From assembly GCA_050289805.1 (NCBI GenBank), contig JBNKGL010000006.1:124001-188000 (forward strand): a stretch of 64,000 nucleotides of DNA, written 5' to 3'. Source of the DNA: JAUILA01 sp050289805. GTDB taxonomy: Bacteria > Bacteroidota > Bacteroidia > Cytophagales > Cyclobacteriaceae. Within the stretch, counting starts at the first letter, position 1. Every line of letters starts with the position of its first letter. The notes below the pieces were generated by a model, which did not search any database, was not told the DNA's origin, and saw nothing but the letters and a program-made list of their open reading frames with translations. Position numbers and translations under genes: made by a program. This document shows, one piece after another, positions 54,056 through 63,509 of the stretch.

Positions 54056-54235
54056 GTCAGTTGAATAACTTTTTGAACCGGTAATATAGGGAGATTTATT
54101 TTTGCATTTCAGACCTTTTCAGCCAGGTCTCCACGCATTTAATTTCCAGTTATTTTTCGTATATTTTCATTGGTTTGGCGTTCTCTGGAAGCCGGGATTG
54201 TCGGATCAATTAAACCCTTAACCAACCATACACCA

Positions 54236-54850
54236 ATGTACCAATTTAAAACGCAGGCAATGCTTGTAATCTGTGTGATTGCGGGCATTTGCATTACCAG
54301 TTGTAATCAACCGGTAACCGAAACACAAGCAGCAGAACCTGAAATGACTACACAGGATTATATTCTGAAGGGCAAACATCTCACAACCATCGGTGGCTGC
54401 CAGGATTGTCATTCACCCAAAATTATGGAAAACGGAGGGATGAAATTCGATGAATCCAGGATGCTCTCCGGACATCCGCAGGATTCACCGTTGCCTCCAA
54501 TTGATACGAAATCGCTGGAACCAGGAAACTGGCTTTCGTTTTCTCCCGACCTCACCGCATTTATCGGCCCCTGGGGAATGTCCTTTGCAAGGAACCTTAC
54601 CCCCCATGAGACGGGGATAAAAGGGTGGACGGTAGAGACCTTCATTAAGGCCATGAGAACCGGCAAGCATATGGGCGTTGAACAGGGAAGGCCTATTATG
54701 CCACCAATGCCATGGGAAATCCTGGGCGAATTGCCCGACGAAGACCTCAAGGCGATTCATGCATACCTGATGTCCATTCCCCCTGTTGACAACTATGTTC
54801 CAGACCCCAAATCACCAGATGAGGTAATGGAAATGGCAGCCAGTATGTGA
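54236..54850 (+). CDS. Cytochrome c lipoprotein
   Basis: 204 residues from the ATG at 54236, whose signal peptide ends in the lipobox CITSC (Cys23); an upstream in-frame start at 54170 would spoil this. A single haem-binding CQDCH (55-59) is followed by a distal Met candidate in the MPPMPW segment (residues ~150-155) and a typical DLKAIHAYLMSIPPV C-terminal helix. It is a monohaem periplasmic electron carrier or domain partner, possibly for a dehydrogenase encoded elsewhere. No partner enzyme is adjacent. A terminator follows. Confidence 0.92.
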   Translation: MYQFKTQAMLVICVIAGICITSCNQPVTETQAAEPEMTTQDYILKGKHLTTIGGCQDCHSPKIMENGGMKFDESRMLSGHPQDSPLPPIDTKSLEPGNWLSFSPDLTAFIGPWGMSFARNLTPHETGIKGWTVETFIKAMRTGKHMGVEQGRPIMPPMPWEILGELPDEDLKAIHAYLMSIPPVDNYVPDPKSPDEVMEMAASM

Positions 54851-54876
54851 AATGCATACTGCCTGTTTACATCATG

Positions 54877-54903
54877 AACCCTCTTTTTTAAGAGGGTTTT
54901 TTT
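54877..54903 (+). terminator. Intrinsic terminator after the cytochrome c gene
   Basis: AACCCTCTT (54877-54885) pairs with AAGAGGGTT (54890-54898) around a four-base T loop, followed by further T. Confidence 0.9.
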
Positions 54904-55023
54904 CTTATCATGTATACCGTAGATGGAGGCTTGAAATTGGCTGACGGATGTTCATTTTTTTCCAATCATTTGTCATACCGAAACAGGTCAGTTTTTGCTA
55001 GATTATTTTCAAATTGGATCAAA

Positions 55024-55506
55024 ATGAACACATCATCAACAAAATCCGGAAAAACGAGAACCAGTAAGACTACTCGTCCGGAAAGTAAGGGTATGGCGCG
55101 CATTTCGCCGGAGCAAATGTATTACATGAGTGAGCATTGGTTATCTGATCTGAAGTTCTATGAGGATGAACTGGGATTTCTGCAGATACTGATAGATAAG
55201 TATTTAATGTGGTTAATCGATGATAAACACATTGAAGATACGCGCGTGATGGTCTCACAATTGCACGAAATGGAGAAAGAACGTGCTCAGATAGAAAGCA
55301 GGCTTCGGATTCATTTTCAACATATTGAGGAAATCATTGAAAATCCATTCTCGCACGACATACAAACATGCCGGGATGAACATGCCGCTCTGGAAATCAA
55401 GTTATCTGAATACATGAAAAAATTCAGGGAAATGAAATTGAACATTTTCAGGCATACTGAAAAGATAATGGAATCGGAGAAAGCAACACACCTGTTGTCC
55501 CGGTAA
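55024..55506 (+). CDS. Helical coiled-coil protein of unknown function
   Basis: 160 residues from the ATG at 55024, with an AT-rich leader; an in-frame ATG at 54910 overlaps the terminator region and is unlikely. After a basic Ser/Thr-rich tail (TSSTKSGKTRTSKTTRPESK), the protein is a long amphipathic helix or coiled coil (DLKFYEDELGFLQILIDKY...MEKERAQIESRLRIHFQHIEEII). No domain is recognised. A bidirectional terminator follows. Function unknown. Confidence 0.72.
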   Translation: MNTSSTKSGKTRTSKTTRPESKGMARISPEQMYYMSEHWLSDLKFYEDELGFLQILIDKYLMWLIDDKHIEDTRVMVSQLHEMEKERAQIESRLRIHFQHIEEIIENPFSHDIQTCRDEHAALEIKLSEYMKKFREMKLNIFRHTEKIMESEKATHLLSR

Positions 55507-55530
55507 AGAGTTTTAAATTTGGAATCAAGG

Positions 55531-55559
55531 AAAAAGCAGCGCTAACAGCTGCTTTTTTT
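55531..55559. terminator. Bidirectional intrinsic terminator
   Basis: AAAAAGCAGC (55531-55540) pairs with GCTGCTTTTT (55548-55557) around a seven-base loop. It serves the coiled-coil gene and the convergent ThuA gene. Confidence 0.9.
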
Positions 55560-55568
55560 GTCTTCAAT

Positions 55569-56408
55569 TTAAAAGTTCCGGATTACAGCTAATTCAAGCA
55601 TTTTAACATATCCGGGGTTTTGCCAAACAGCAGCATTATGGCCCATGGATGTGTAGAATGTCCGGCCCTGACCGACGGTTCCATGCCAGGCCACAGGATG
55701 TGACTTGCCCATTCCGAAATCCTTGTCGGTCATCCAGAGAATATTGCCGCTGGCGGAGATTGATTCTCCATCAATCGTATAGAGAATTTTGAAACCGTTT
55801 TCTTTCGGGTTTTCAAAAAATACGTACCATTCATCGGTCTGATTCCATTCAGGCATAAGCCCTGTCGATGTAGTATCCTGCAAAACAACCGTAGCTTCCT
55901 GAAGCTGTGGATTCAGGGAATGGTGTGAAAATTCAGATCCGAGCAAATTAGATTTATACCATTCCCAATGATGAGAATCATCCCCCGCTCCATGAATACC
56001 TATCAGTACACCTCCATTTTCCACATAGGATTCCAGGGCTTTGCGCTGATCATCATTCAACACCCGCCCGGTGGAATTATTGAATATAACCGCATCAAAT
56101 CCTGATAGCTGAGATGGGTTGAAAATTCCTCCTTCTTCAGTATGGTACAGGTACCATCCGTTTTTATCTGCTAACTCCTGAAATATCTTCTGGCCGGCAT
56201 CAATGGATTCACCGTGTCGGAATCCGGTGGTTTTTGAAAACAGTAATATGCTCAGCCGATCATCCGGTATCGTGATAGCAGGTGCTTCAGTTTCATAAAA
56301 AACAGGGAACCCGTACTTTACCTTATAAATAAAAATACCACCTCCGGCGAATACCAGGATAAGGAGGGATAGCAATACCCATAATATAATCTTCAGGAAT
56401 CTCGGCAT
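55569..56408 (-). CDS. ThuA domain-containing protein
   Basis: A 279-residue protein with an N-terminal membrane segment (about 5-28, uncleaved anchor or signal). The ThuA-like class I glutamine-amidotransferase fold follows: LSILLFSKTTGFRHGESIDAG, FDAVIFNNSTGRVLNDDQRKALESYVENGGVLIGIHGAGD, and a C-terminal PVAWHGTVGQGRTFYTSMGH. ThuA-like proteins are linked to trehalose or other disaccharide metabolism but most are uncharacterised. It is periplasm-facing, 8 bp downstream of the MDR gene on the same strand, so probably co-transcribed with it. Confidence 0.9.
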   Translation of the reverse strand: MPRFLKIILWVLLSLLILVFAGGGIFIYKVKYGFPVFYETEAPAITIPDDRLSILLFSKTTGFRHGESIDAGQKIFQELADKNGWYLYHTEEGGIFNPSQLSGFDAVIFNNSTGRVLNDDQRKALESYVENGGVLIGIHGAGDDSHHWEWYKSNLLGSEFSHHSLNPQLQEATVVLQDTTSTGLMPEWNQTDEWYVFFENPKENGFKILYTIDGESISASGNILWMTDKDFGMGKSHPVAWHGTVGQGRTFYTSMGHNAAVWQNPGYVKMLELAVIRNF

Positions 56409-56416
56409 TTCAAATG

Positions 56417-57400
56417 TTAAAATGACTTTTCGTCAAAGATACGAATCACCACTTTCCCTGTATGCAGCCCTTCCCCAAAATAACGGATAGCCCAGGGAAT
56501 TTTGTCCATAGTGTACGGTCCGTCTATGATACATTTCAGTTTGCCTTCTTCATAAAGACGATTAATGTGATCAAGGTCTTTGTTCGCCTCCAGCATAACC
56601 AATTTTACGCGTTTACGACTGAACAGGGAGATCAGCGGATTTGTCACCATCGTTTCAAAAATGCGATTTAAATATCCTCCAACGGTGACATATCGTCCTT
56701 TATCTGTTAATGAACGGAGAAAACTGAAGGAAGAACGCGTCGTCCTGGTATCCACGATCAGGTCATATTTCTGACCGTTACGTGTGAAATCCTCCCTTTT
56801 ATAATCGATCACATGATCGAAACCCATGGCTTGCATTTTTTTAAGTTTTTTTCCCGTATCAACCCCGGTGACTTCCGCATTATGAAGCTTTGCTAACTGA
56901 AGTGCGTAAAAACCTACTCCTCCACCTCCTCCATTGATCAGTATTTTCATTCCATCTTTAATCTTGCCGTAGTCGTAAAGCGACTGATATGCCAGCATTG
57001 AAGCATGTGAAATGGATGTTGCTTCCACAAAGCTCATATGATCCGGCATTTTGGAGAAAGCCTTTTCATTGACGCAGGCATATTCCGCAAACGTTCCGAA
57101 TCCGAATTGGGAAATATCTCCATAGATTCTGTCTCCAATCTTGAATCGACTTACATCAGGACCAATTTCCTCAACCACTCCCGAAAGCTCCATGCCCGGA
57201 ATAGGCCATTTTGGTTTAGAAACCCCGAACAAGAGTCGGTAAATTTTAGGCTGCCCCCTGACCATTGCCCAGTCATAGTCATTAATAGCAGTGGCCATTA
57301 CTTTGACAAGAACCTGATTGGATGCAGGAACAGGTTTAATGGCATCCTGCAACGTAAGATCTTCAGGCTTGCCATAACCAGACAGGATGAAAGCTTTCAT
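56417..57400 (-). CDS. MDR family NAD(P)-dependent quinone oxidoreductase-like protein
   Basis: A 327-residue zinc-free medium-chain reductase. GroES-like N-terminal part (VLVKVMATAINDYDWAMVRG; PGMELSGVVEEIG), then the nucleotide-binding region with NGGGGGVGFYALQLAK. No structural Zn cysteine cluster is present, as in quinone oxidoreductase/reticulon-4-interacting-protein-like enzymes. It probably reduces quinones or enones with NADPH in the cytoplasm. It leads a two-gene unit with ThuA. Confidence 0.92.
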   Translation of the reverse strand: MKAFILSGYGKPEDLTLQDAIKPVPASNQVLVKVMATAINDYDWAMVRGQPKIYRLLFGVSKPKWPIPGMELSGVVEEIGPDVSRFKIGDRIYGDISQFGFGTFAEYACVNEKAFSKMPDHMSFVEATSISHASMLAYQSLYDYGKIKDGMKILINGGGGGVGFYALQLAKLHNAEVTGVDTGKKLKKMQAMGFDHVIDYKREDFTRNGQKYDLIVDTRTTRSSFSFLRSLTDKGRYVTVGGYLNRIFETMVTNPLISLFSRKRVKLVMLEANKDLDHINRLYEEGKLKCIIDGPYTMDKIPWAIRYFGEGLHTGKVVIRIFDEKSF

Positions 57401-57579
57401 AATATTGAATATTAATAAAGAAAGATGGCTTCACTTAGCAATTTTGGATAAACGGGTGCGTTTGCAGATAAAATCAATGAATCAGACAAGTCAGGTTTAA
57501 TCCTTCTGTGACAGAACACTTTCTTATATTCCACGTAAAACCAATTATTAAAAGCTATTAATTTTTGTATTTTTGTTCC

Positions 57580-58620
57580 ATGGCACGCAGATTTTTTGGC
57601 GCCCTGGTGGCTGCTCTTGTACTTGTCATTCCTCATTACCTTTTCCCTCAGGAGGTAATTCCGGATACCGTTGTCGCTCAGACCGGGGAAGGAATTTTTG
57701 CTATTCTTCGGCGAACTGATCGTAATCCTGCCAGTTATCTGCCCGACTTCATTGCGTTGAATAAGGATAAGCTGGGTACCGACAGCAGCCTTGTAAAAGG
57801 TCAGTACTACCTTATACCACCTCTTCCAGAAAAAAAGGAAACCGAAAAAGAAGTGATTTCAGCTCCGAAAGAGTCTGCAAATTCAATGTTGGAGCCGCTC
57901 TTTGGACCAAAATACAAGACCATAACGAAGAAGGACGATCAGTTGAAAGGGGCGGTCTATTATCTTGTTGCCGGTCACAGCGGTCCGGATCCGGGCGCTA
58001 TCGGACAATATGGTCCATATGAACTAAGCGAGGATGAATATGCATATGATGTGACGCTTAGGCTTGCCAGACGTCTGATGGAACATGGTGCGACGGTTTA
58101 CATGATCGTGCGTGATGAGGATGATGGCATCCGCGATGAGCCGATATTGCCATTAGACAACGATGAGCGCCATTACCCCGACAAGGAAATTCCCTACAGC
58201 CAGCGTTCTAGGCTTCGTGAGCGGGTTGCAGTTGTCAATGACCTTTATGCAAAACATCAGGGTGCGTATCAGCGAATGCTGGCAATTCATATCGACAGCC
58301 GAAGCAGGGGGGAGAATATTGATGTATTTTTCTATCATCACATGAATAGCGTGAATGGCAGAGCGCTGGCATCAAGTATCCATGAAACTTTTACAAAGAA
58401 ATATAACCGGCACCAGCCAAACAGAAATTATTATGGTTCTGTGAGCTCGCGAAGCAGCCTTTATGTGGTTAAATACAGCTATCCTCCAACTGTATTTATC
58501 GAACTTGGGAATATTAAGAATGAAAAGGATCAACGCCGGTTTGTCCTTTCAGACAACCGCCAGGCACTCGCAAACTGGATCGCGGAAGGGATTATTACGG
58601 ATCGGAATTCACATAAATAG
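57580..58620 (+). CDS. N-acetylmuramoyl-L-alanine amidase (Amidase_3) with LysM-like N-terminus
   Basis: About 346 residues from the ATG at 57580, with a signal peptide (MARRFFGALVAALVLVIPHYLFPQ). A LysM-like segment follows (TVVAQTGEGIFAILRRTDRNPASYLPDFIALNKDK...GQYYLIPPL), then a zinc amidase domain: AGHSGPDPGA (first His), a SEDEYAYD Glu ligand, AIHIDSR (second His) and the catalytic Glu in VFIELGNIKN. It cleaves the bond between muramic acid and the stem peptide during cell separation or wall turnover in the periplasm. Monocistronic, upstream of a LytTR gene. Confidence 0.92.
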   Translation: MARRFFGALVAALVLVIPHYLFPQEVIPDTVVAQTGEGIFAILRRTDRNPASYLPDFIALNKDKLGTDSSLVKGQYYLIPPLPEKKETEKEVISAPKESANSMLEPLFGPKYKTITKKDDQLKGAVYYLVAGHSGPDPGAIGQYGPYELSEDEYAYDVTLRLARRLMEHGATVYMIVRDEDDGIRDEPILPLDNDERHYPDKEIPYSQRSRLRERVAVVNDLYAKHQGAYQRMLAIHIDSRSRGENIDVFFYHHMNSVNGRALASSIHETFTKKYNRHQPNRNYYGSVSSRSSLYVVKYSYPPTVFIELGNIKNEKDQRRFVLSDNRQALANWIAEGIITDRNSHK

Positions 58621-58725
58621 TCTGCATAAACAATTCATCTTAAATCGGTGTAACTTCTAAAAAAGTTGCATATTGAAATTAGGGATTGCAGTGATATCTG
58701 AACCCACGATGATAGCGTCATACAG

Positions 58726-59571
58726 GTGAAAAAACTAAAAGCCTATTTGCTTGAAGAAGGCCGGCAGCTCACCCGGCCGGAACGATTCCATGCCATTTGG
58801 ATAACAATGGCGTTCATTTTTGTTTTTCTTCTCTTTTTTCAACCGTTTGGAGTCAACAATTACGATCCCTCGGAACGTATCCGGTGGCAATTTGTCTATG
58901 CACTGGCAATCTTTGTTGGTGGTTCCGGGTTAATTTTGATATTGAATGAAGTCCTTCTTTTTCCTCTGTTCAGGCCTTCACACAGAATCGGGATCATAGT
59001 ATGGACCCTCTGGAATTACATTTTACTTGCCACAAGCTCTTTTTTGATTTACAATATCCTGGGTGAGTGGCATGACTTCAGGTGGAAGAGTTATGTTGAA
59101 TTTCTGATCAATTTTGCTGCACTCGGCATGCTGCCGCTCGCTGGAATTTTTATTTATCTTTTTATTACCTCGCTTAAGGAGTCGCTGTCGGCAGCCTATC
59201 ATTACAGGAATGATCAAATCAATGGGGATGATATTATCCGTATTGTAGCAGAGAATGACAGGGATACGATGGTCATGAAGCTGCGTAATTTGTTGTTTAT
59301 CGAATCTGCGGATAATTATGTGGAGATATATTATTTGGAAGATGATCTGACTCGTAAATCCATCATCCGCCAAAGCCTTAAATCGATTGATGAACAGGAT
59401 ATTCATCCGGCACTATTCAGATGTCACAGGTCCTATATGATTAATCTTTTTCATGTCGATCGCGTGGAGGGAAACCGGAATAAACTTTCCGTAAAGCTTA
59501 ATCATTACCCCACTGTTTTCCCAGTTTCAAGAACAGCTATTGATGCCCTGATGGAACGTATCGAAAAATAG
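58726..59571 (+). CDS. LytTR family transcriptional regulator with membrane segments
   Basis: A 281-residue protein starting at GTG 58726, preceded by an AGG-type ribosome site; no in-frame ATG is available upstream. Four membrane helices (about 23-42, 55-75, 87-108 and 126-146) form an N-terminal sensor module, followed by a C-terminal LytTR DNA-binding domain (LLFIESADNYVEIYYLEDD; RCHRSYMINLFHVDRVEGNRNKLSVKL). Membrane-tethered LytTR regulators of this layout are common in Bacteroidota. The next gene, also membranous, starts 106 bp downstream and may be a target. Confidence 0.93.
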   Translation: MKKLKAYLLEEGRQLTRPERFHAIWITMAFIFVFLLFFQPFGVNNYDPSERIRWQFVYALAIFVGGSGLILILNEVLLFPLFRPSHRIGIIVWTLWNYILLATSSFLIYNILGEWHDFRWKSYVEFLINFAALGMLPLAGIFIYLFITSLKESLSAAYHYRNDQINGDDIIRIVAENDRDTMVMKLRNLLFIESADNYVEIYYLEDDLTRKSIIRQSLKSIDEQDIHPALFRCHRSYMINLFHVDRVEGNRNKLSVKLNHYPTVFPVSRTAIDALMERIEK

Positions 59572-59676
59572 CTTACCGTTTATCCCAAATAGCTCAAATT
59601 CATCCCAGAAGCCACTTTTTCTGCAACTTCTATTCGCGGAATTCGATCATTAGGTCATAACCAAATAACAACAACA

Positions 59677-60354
59677 ATGATAAACTTAACTGCTTACCGC
59701 CGGCCAACCCTGTGGAAAAACATTTTGGCCTTTATGATTTCACTCACCTTCATGATCGTATGGCTTCCATTCATCAGGTCAATCTTCGACGGATCCTCAT
59801 ATCCCTGGGGAACGCAATATTTTGGATTCACATTCTATGGAAATGGAATTACCACTGATTTCATTTTCGTCGTACTTCAGTTCCTTTTTTATGTATTCCT
59901 GATGTATTCCATATACCGGGTAAAGGATCGTACGATATTCTATGGTTTACTTCTGGTGTGGTTTGTCAACGTATTCGGAAACCTGTTATACGACATTGCC
60001 GTGAATGGCGACAGCATGTTTCATGGCGAAACCCTCAACGTGCATATTTCCATTACCTGGATTGTCATACCCCTGTCGGCACTCGCACTATTTTTGATTT
60101 ATAAAGTAATCCGGGAAGATGCGGCCGGTCCGGCAGTCAATGATCCGTGGACTCGAAGGAATACACTCATGGCAATCCTGATTTTGGGTCCTATTCCTGT
60201 GCAGGCGGTGTTGCTGGCTACCGGGGAACCGGATGGCCTGACCGATCAGATCGGTGTGCTCATGTCGATTGCACAATGTTTTCTGCTGCCGTTTATTTAC
60301 CGGCCTTATAAAACCGTTCAGGAGTTCAGTAAAGTACAGACAGCCACGGAATAA
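59677..60354 (+). CDS. Membrane protein of unknown function downstream of LytTR regulator
   Basis: A 225-residue protein with six or seven hydrophobic segments (about 14-33, 66-84, 92-112, 124-144, 168-186 and 196-212). No family motif was recognised. It is on the same strand as the LytTR gene, 106 bp after it; an 8-mer AACTTCTA is shared between both upstream regions. A strong terminator follows it. Function unknown, possibly the main target of the regulator. Confidence 0.75.
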   Translation: MINLTAYRRPTLWKNILAFMISLTFMIVWLPFIRSIFDGSSYPWGTQYFGFTFYGNGITTDFIFVVLQFLFYVFLMYSIYRVKDRTIFYGLLLVWFVNVFGNLLYDIAVNGDSMFHGETLNVHISITWIVIPLSALALFLIYKVIREDAAGPAVNDPWTRRNTLMAILILGPIPVQAVLLATGEPDGLTDQIGVLMSIAQCFLLPFIYRPYKTVQEFSKVQTATE

Positions 60355-60370
60355 AGGTGGAAATGCCATT

Positions 60371-60400
60371 AAAAAAGGCCTGTATCAACAGGCCTTTTTT
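60371..60400. terminator. Bidirectional intrinsic terminator
   Basis: AAAAAAGGCCTGT (60371-60383) and ACAGGCCTTTTTT (60388-60400) form a perfect 13-base stem with a four-base loop. It lies between convergent membrane-protein and outer-membrane genes. Confidence 0.94.
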
Positions 60401-60403
60401 ATT

Positions 60404-61201
60404 TTATCCCTTGGGAAACAGGAACACAACCACCGCCCTGACGCCCCAATTTGCTTTGGCATTTTCCGGTGCCGCAAGGTTAAAGCGCGGACCGATAGCC
60501 AGTTGAACTTTTTGTTTCCCGAGGCTGGTAATTCCGCTCACAGAAGGATTCATCCAAACCAGGGTATTGTCACCCTTCCAGTTTTGAGTGATTTCAAAAT
60601 TTGTACCGACCCCCGCACCTGATGCCCAGTTATAAAATAAGAAAGGCTGAAAAAACAGCTGACTCACATCCATGCGTTCATCATTTCCCGCGATACTCCA
60701 GATCTGATTGATCAGTGCTCCATAAGTGAATCCATTGGCCTGCCTCAATGCCACGACTGTGGGGCCAATTCCAAACTTGTCGGCGGTAAAGTAATCCTTG
60801 CCAATTGGAACAAGAAATACAGGGCCGGCACCCCAGGTAAACCCATTTTTGGAGGCTTTCGGACTGATAAACCCGCTTATCACAGCATCACCAAAGCCCG
60901 TTTCCGTCTGGCCTTCCCCGGTAATATTATATTGACTGATTACCGGCAGAATTACCCTGGCTATCAGATTCAGATTTTCGGAAATGGAGACAGGGATAAC
61001 GGGCTGAATATTCAGCAGGTAACGGGAGCCGTTATACGGGCCAATACCAAAATCCATATTATTCTGCAGCGGCGCGCTGATGAGTGATGCCACAGGGTTT
61101 GCCAATTCTTTCGCCAGTGCAGCAGCATCTTCCTGCGCGTAACATCGCGATGAAATCGAACTTAACATACCAAGAAGAACAGAAATGTATAGGATTCTCA
61201 T
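60404..61201 (-). CDS. Outer-membrane beta-barrel-like protein (transporter/neuromedin-U-like family)
   Basis: A 265-residue secreted protein; the signal peptide ends near residue 22 (SISSRCYAQ). The mature part begins ALAKELANPVASLISAPLQNNMDFGIG and continues with NIQPVIPVSISENLNLIARVILPV, GFGDAVISGFISP and GVGTNFEITQNWKG. This N-terminal ANPVASLISVPFQ-type pattern is typical of neuromedin-U-like or transporter-annotated barrels. The function is not established. It ends at a bidirectional terminator. Confidence 0.85.
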   Translation of the reverse strand: MRILYISVLLGMLSSISSRCYAQEDAAALAKELANPVASLISAPLQNNMDFGIGPYNGSRYLLNIQPVIPVSISENLNLIARVILPVISQYNITGEGQTETGFGDAVISGFISPKASKNGFTWGAGPVFLVPIGKDYFTADKFGIGPTVVALRQANGFTYGALINQIWSIAGNDERMDVSQLFFQPFLFYNWASGAGVGTNFEITQNWKGDNTLVWMNPSVSGITSLGKQKVQLAIGPRFNLAAPENAKANWGVRAVVVFLFPKG

Positions 61202-61258
61202 CGCTTATATTTTTTTATTGCCTAACTGTAATTTGAATAATATGTTCAACTATTAGCA

Positions 61259-62323
61259 TCAGTCCTTGTATGCATCTAATGTCTGAATGGTTCCATCCGG
61301 ATTATATTTCAGCTCTTTTACCTTTACACTTCGGAGGTGGGTCTTTCCGCCTGACAATGAGCTATCATGGAAGAATAAGTACCATTTTCCCTTGTATTCA
61401 ACAATCGAGTGATGGTTGGTCCACCCGATAACCGGTTTGAGAACAACTCCCCGATATGTAAAGGGGCCATAGGGATTATCCCCTGTTGCGTATGAGATGG
61501 TATGGGTATCACCTGTAGAATAGGATAAATAATAAGTGCCGTTATATTTATGCACCCATGCGGCTTCAAAAAACCTCCTGTCATTATCCCCGGTTGTTAT
61601 GGGTGCACCATTCTCATCCAGGATCTGAATATCGCGCGGTGCTTCACTAAAGGATAACATATCTCCGCTCAACTTTGCCATTTTAGGGTTGATGGCAGGC
61701 TTGTCATTTGCCGGATAAACATCATTGCCCACATAGCTGCCGGTTTCCCATCGCTGAAGCTGACCGCCCCAGATCCCTCCGAAATACATATAGTATGAGC
61801 CATCAGAATCCTTGAAAACAGCCGGGTCTATACTATAGCTTCCTTCCATAGGCTTATCTTCAGGCTTGAATGGTCCGGCAGGATTTGAAGAGGTTGCAAC
61901 ACCGATTCGGAAGATGCCATCCGAATCTTTGGCAGGAAAATAAAGGTAATAGGTTCCGTTTTTCTCTGCTGCATCCGGAGCCCACATTTGCTTTGCCGCC
62001 CATGGAACATCATCCACGTGCAGAGCGATCCCATGATCCTTTACAGCCCCGCCAACCTTTTTCAGGGAAAAGACATGATAGTCCTGCATGTTAAAATGGC
62101 TGCCAAGGTCATCTTCAGGAATGCCTGATTCATAATCGTGGGACGGATAAATATAGATCTTGCCTTCAAATACATGGGCAGAAGGATCTGCCGTATAGAT
62201 ATCTGTAATAATTGGCTTGTCTCCCGTGGAGTTTTCCTGTGCACTGAGCGGTACGGAGATCCAGGTGATGATCAGAAAGCAAATGGTGTAGATTATTTGG
62301 TTCGTCTTCATAATTTTTTTCAC
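61259..62323 (-). CDS. Glycoside hydrolase family 43 protein (secreted)
   Basis: A 354-residue protein with a signal peptide (MKTNQIIYTICFLIITWISVPLSAQ, from the second Met at 62311, or four residues earlier at 62323). The five-bladed GH43 propeller shows its three catalytic acids in the usual settings: base Asp in TADPSAHVF, pKa-modulating Asp in YSIDPAVFKDSDG, and acid Glu in RRFFEAAWVHK. GH43 enzymes release arabinose or xylose from hemicellulose or pectin. It is 6 bp upstream of, but downstream in order from, the uxuA gene, so it may be part of a hexuronate-use operon. Confidence 0.92.
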   Translation of the reverse strand: MKKIMKTNQIIYTICFLIITWISVPLSAQENSTGDKPIITDIYTADPSAHVFEGKIYIYPSHDYESGIPEDDLGSHFNMQDYHVFSLKKVGGAVKDHGIALHVDDVPWAAKQMWAPDAAEKNGTYYLYFPAKDSDGIFRIGVATSSNPAGPFKPEDKPMEGSYSIDPAVFKDSDGSYYMYFGGIWGGQLQRWETGSYVGNDVYPANDKPAINPKMAKLSGDMLSFSEAPRDIQILDENGAPITTGDNDRRFFEAAWVHKYNGTYYLSYSTGDTHTISYATGDNPYGPFTYRGVVLKPVIGWTNHHSIVEYKGKWYLFFHDSSLSGGKTHLRSVKVKELKYNPDGTIQTLDAYKD

Positions 62324-62329
62324 TGATTT

Positions 62330-63493
62330 TTATTGATTCAATTTAAATAATATTCCTGTTTCCAGCCCTGTTATTTCGGCTAATCCTTTCATTCGTCCCA
62401 TGAGCGAATAGCCAGGGTACGCATCTTTATGGATCTCAGCGTCAAACAGAAATCCATGGTCCGGCCGTACCGGCAAAGCAGTATTTCGCTTTTTCATGAT
62501 TAACAGAATTTTTTCAATGATTTCCTCCATTGGATTGTCGCCATCCAGGTGGGGAGATTCCCTGAAGTTCCTGTTACCCGATTTTAACACGTTTCTAAGG
62601 TGCAGAAAATGAATGCGGTCTTGAAAGGCATCTAGAAAGGCAGGCAGAAGATTCCCCTCGTGCGCACCCAATGAACCACTACAGAAACATAGTCCGTTTG
62701 AAAGCGATGGCACCGCATTGAATATTTTAACTGCATCATCCATCGTACTCATAATTCGCGGCAGTCCGAGGAGTGAAAATGGAGGATCATCAGGGTGGAT
62801 CGCCAGCGTACTGCCTGCTTCTTCTGCCACCGGTACAACGGCTTCCAGGAAATATATCAGGTTCTCCCGAAACGTGTCTTCTTTGATTCCTGAATACCCA
62901 TCCAGAAGTGATAGTACTTGTTCCGGAGTGAAATGAACCGATGATCCCGGCAATCCTAAAAGTACGGTTTGGAAAAGCTGTGTTCGCTGATTTTCGGAAA
63001 GGGATTCAGCATGGGCCGCCGCCGCCAGTTGTTCATTTTCAGAATAACTCTCATCTGCGCCCGGTCTTTTCAATAAATGAATATCAAAGCAGGCAAATGC
63101 TGTCGAATCAAATGAAAGAGTCAGGGACCCATCAGGATTCCGGTGATGGTGATCGGTTCTGATCCAGTCAAGTACTGGCATAAAATTGTAGGTGATCACA
63201 TGAATACCACAGGCAGCCAGGTTGCGGATGCTTTGTTTGTAGTTTTCAATATGCTTCAGCCGGTTTCTCCTCCCCCGTTTGATATCCTCATGAACCGGCA
63301 GGCTCTCAACCACCACCCATTTCAACCCGGCCGCAGAGATCAGTTGCTGGTGTTCCTCAATGGCTTCAATGCTCCAGACTTCTCCTACCGGCACCTGGTG
63401 CAATGCCGAAACAATGCCTTCACATCCGGCCTGGCGCAATTCCAGCAATGATACCGGATCCTGCGGGCCGAACCAGCGCATCGTTTTTAACAT
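62330..63493 (-). CDS. uxuA: Mannonate dehydratase
   Basis: 387 residues when started at the ATG at 63493. That start follows an AAGGAG-like site with five-base spacing and matches the family opening (MLKTMRWFGPQDPVSLLELR). In-frame ATGs at 63508 and 63538 overlap or abut the SDR gene and have no such signal. Family motifs include GIVSALHQVP, GEVWSIEAI, MPVLDWIRTDH and LGLPRIMSTM. The enzyme dehydrates D-mannonate to 2-keto-3-deoxygluconate in glucuronate breakdown. It is preceded by the SDR gene and followed by GH43. Confidence 0.96.
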   Translation of the reverse strand: MLKTMRWFGPQDPVSLLELRQAGCEGIVSALHQVPVGEVWSIEAIEEHQQLISAAGLKWVVVESLPVHEDIKRGRRNRLKHIENYKQSIRNLAACGIHVITYNFMPVLDWIRTDHHHRNPDGSLTLSFDSTAFACFDIHLLKRPGADESYSENEQLAAAAHAESLSENQRTQLFQTVLLGLPGSSVHFTPEQVLSLLDGYSGIKEDTFRENLIYFLEAVVPVAEEAGSTLAIHPDDPPFSLLGLPRIMSTMDDAVKIFNAVPSLSNGLCFCSGSLGAHEGNLLPAFLDAFQDRIHFLHLRNVLKSGNRNFRESPHLDGDNPMEEIIEKILLIMKKRNTALPVRPDHGFLFDAEIHKDAYPGYSLMGRMKGLAEITGLETGILFKLNQ

Positions 63494-63509
63494 TTTCACT
63501 CCTTCCATA

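Noticed and set aside
57561..57582. TATTTTTG as a Bacteroidota -7 promoter element for the amidase gene
   Set aside because: It matches TAnnTTTG, but lies so close to the ATG at 57580 that transcription would begin within or after the start codon, and no -33 element was seen.
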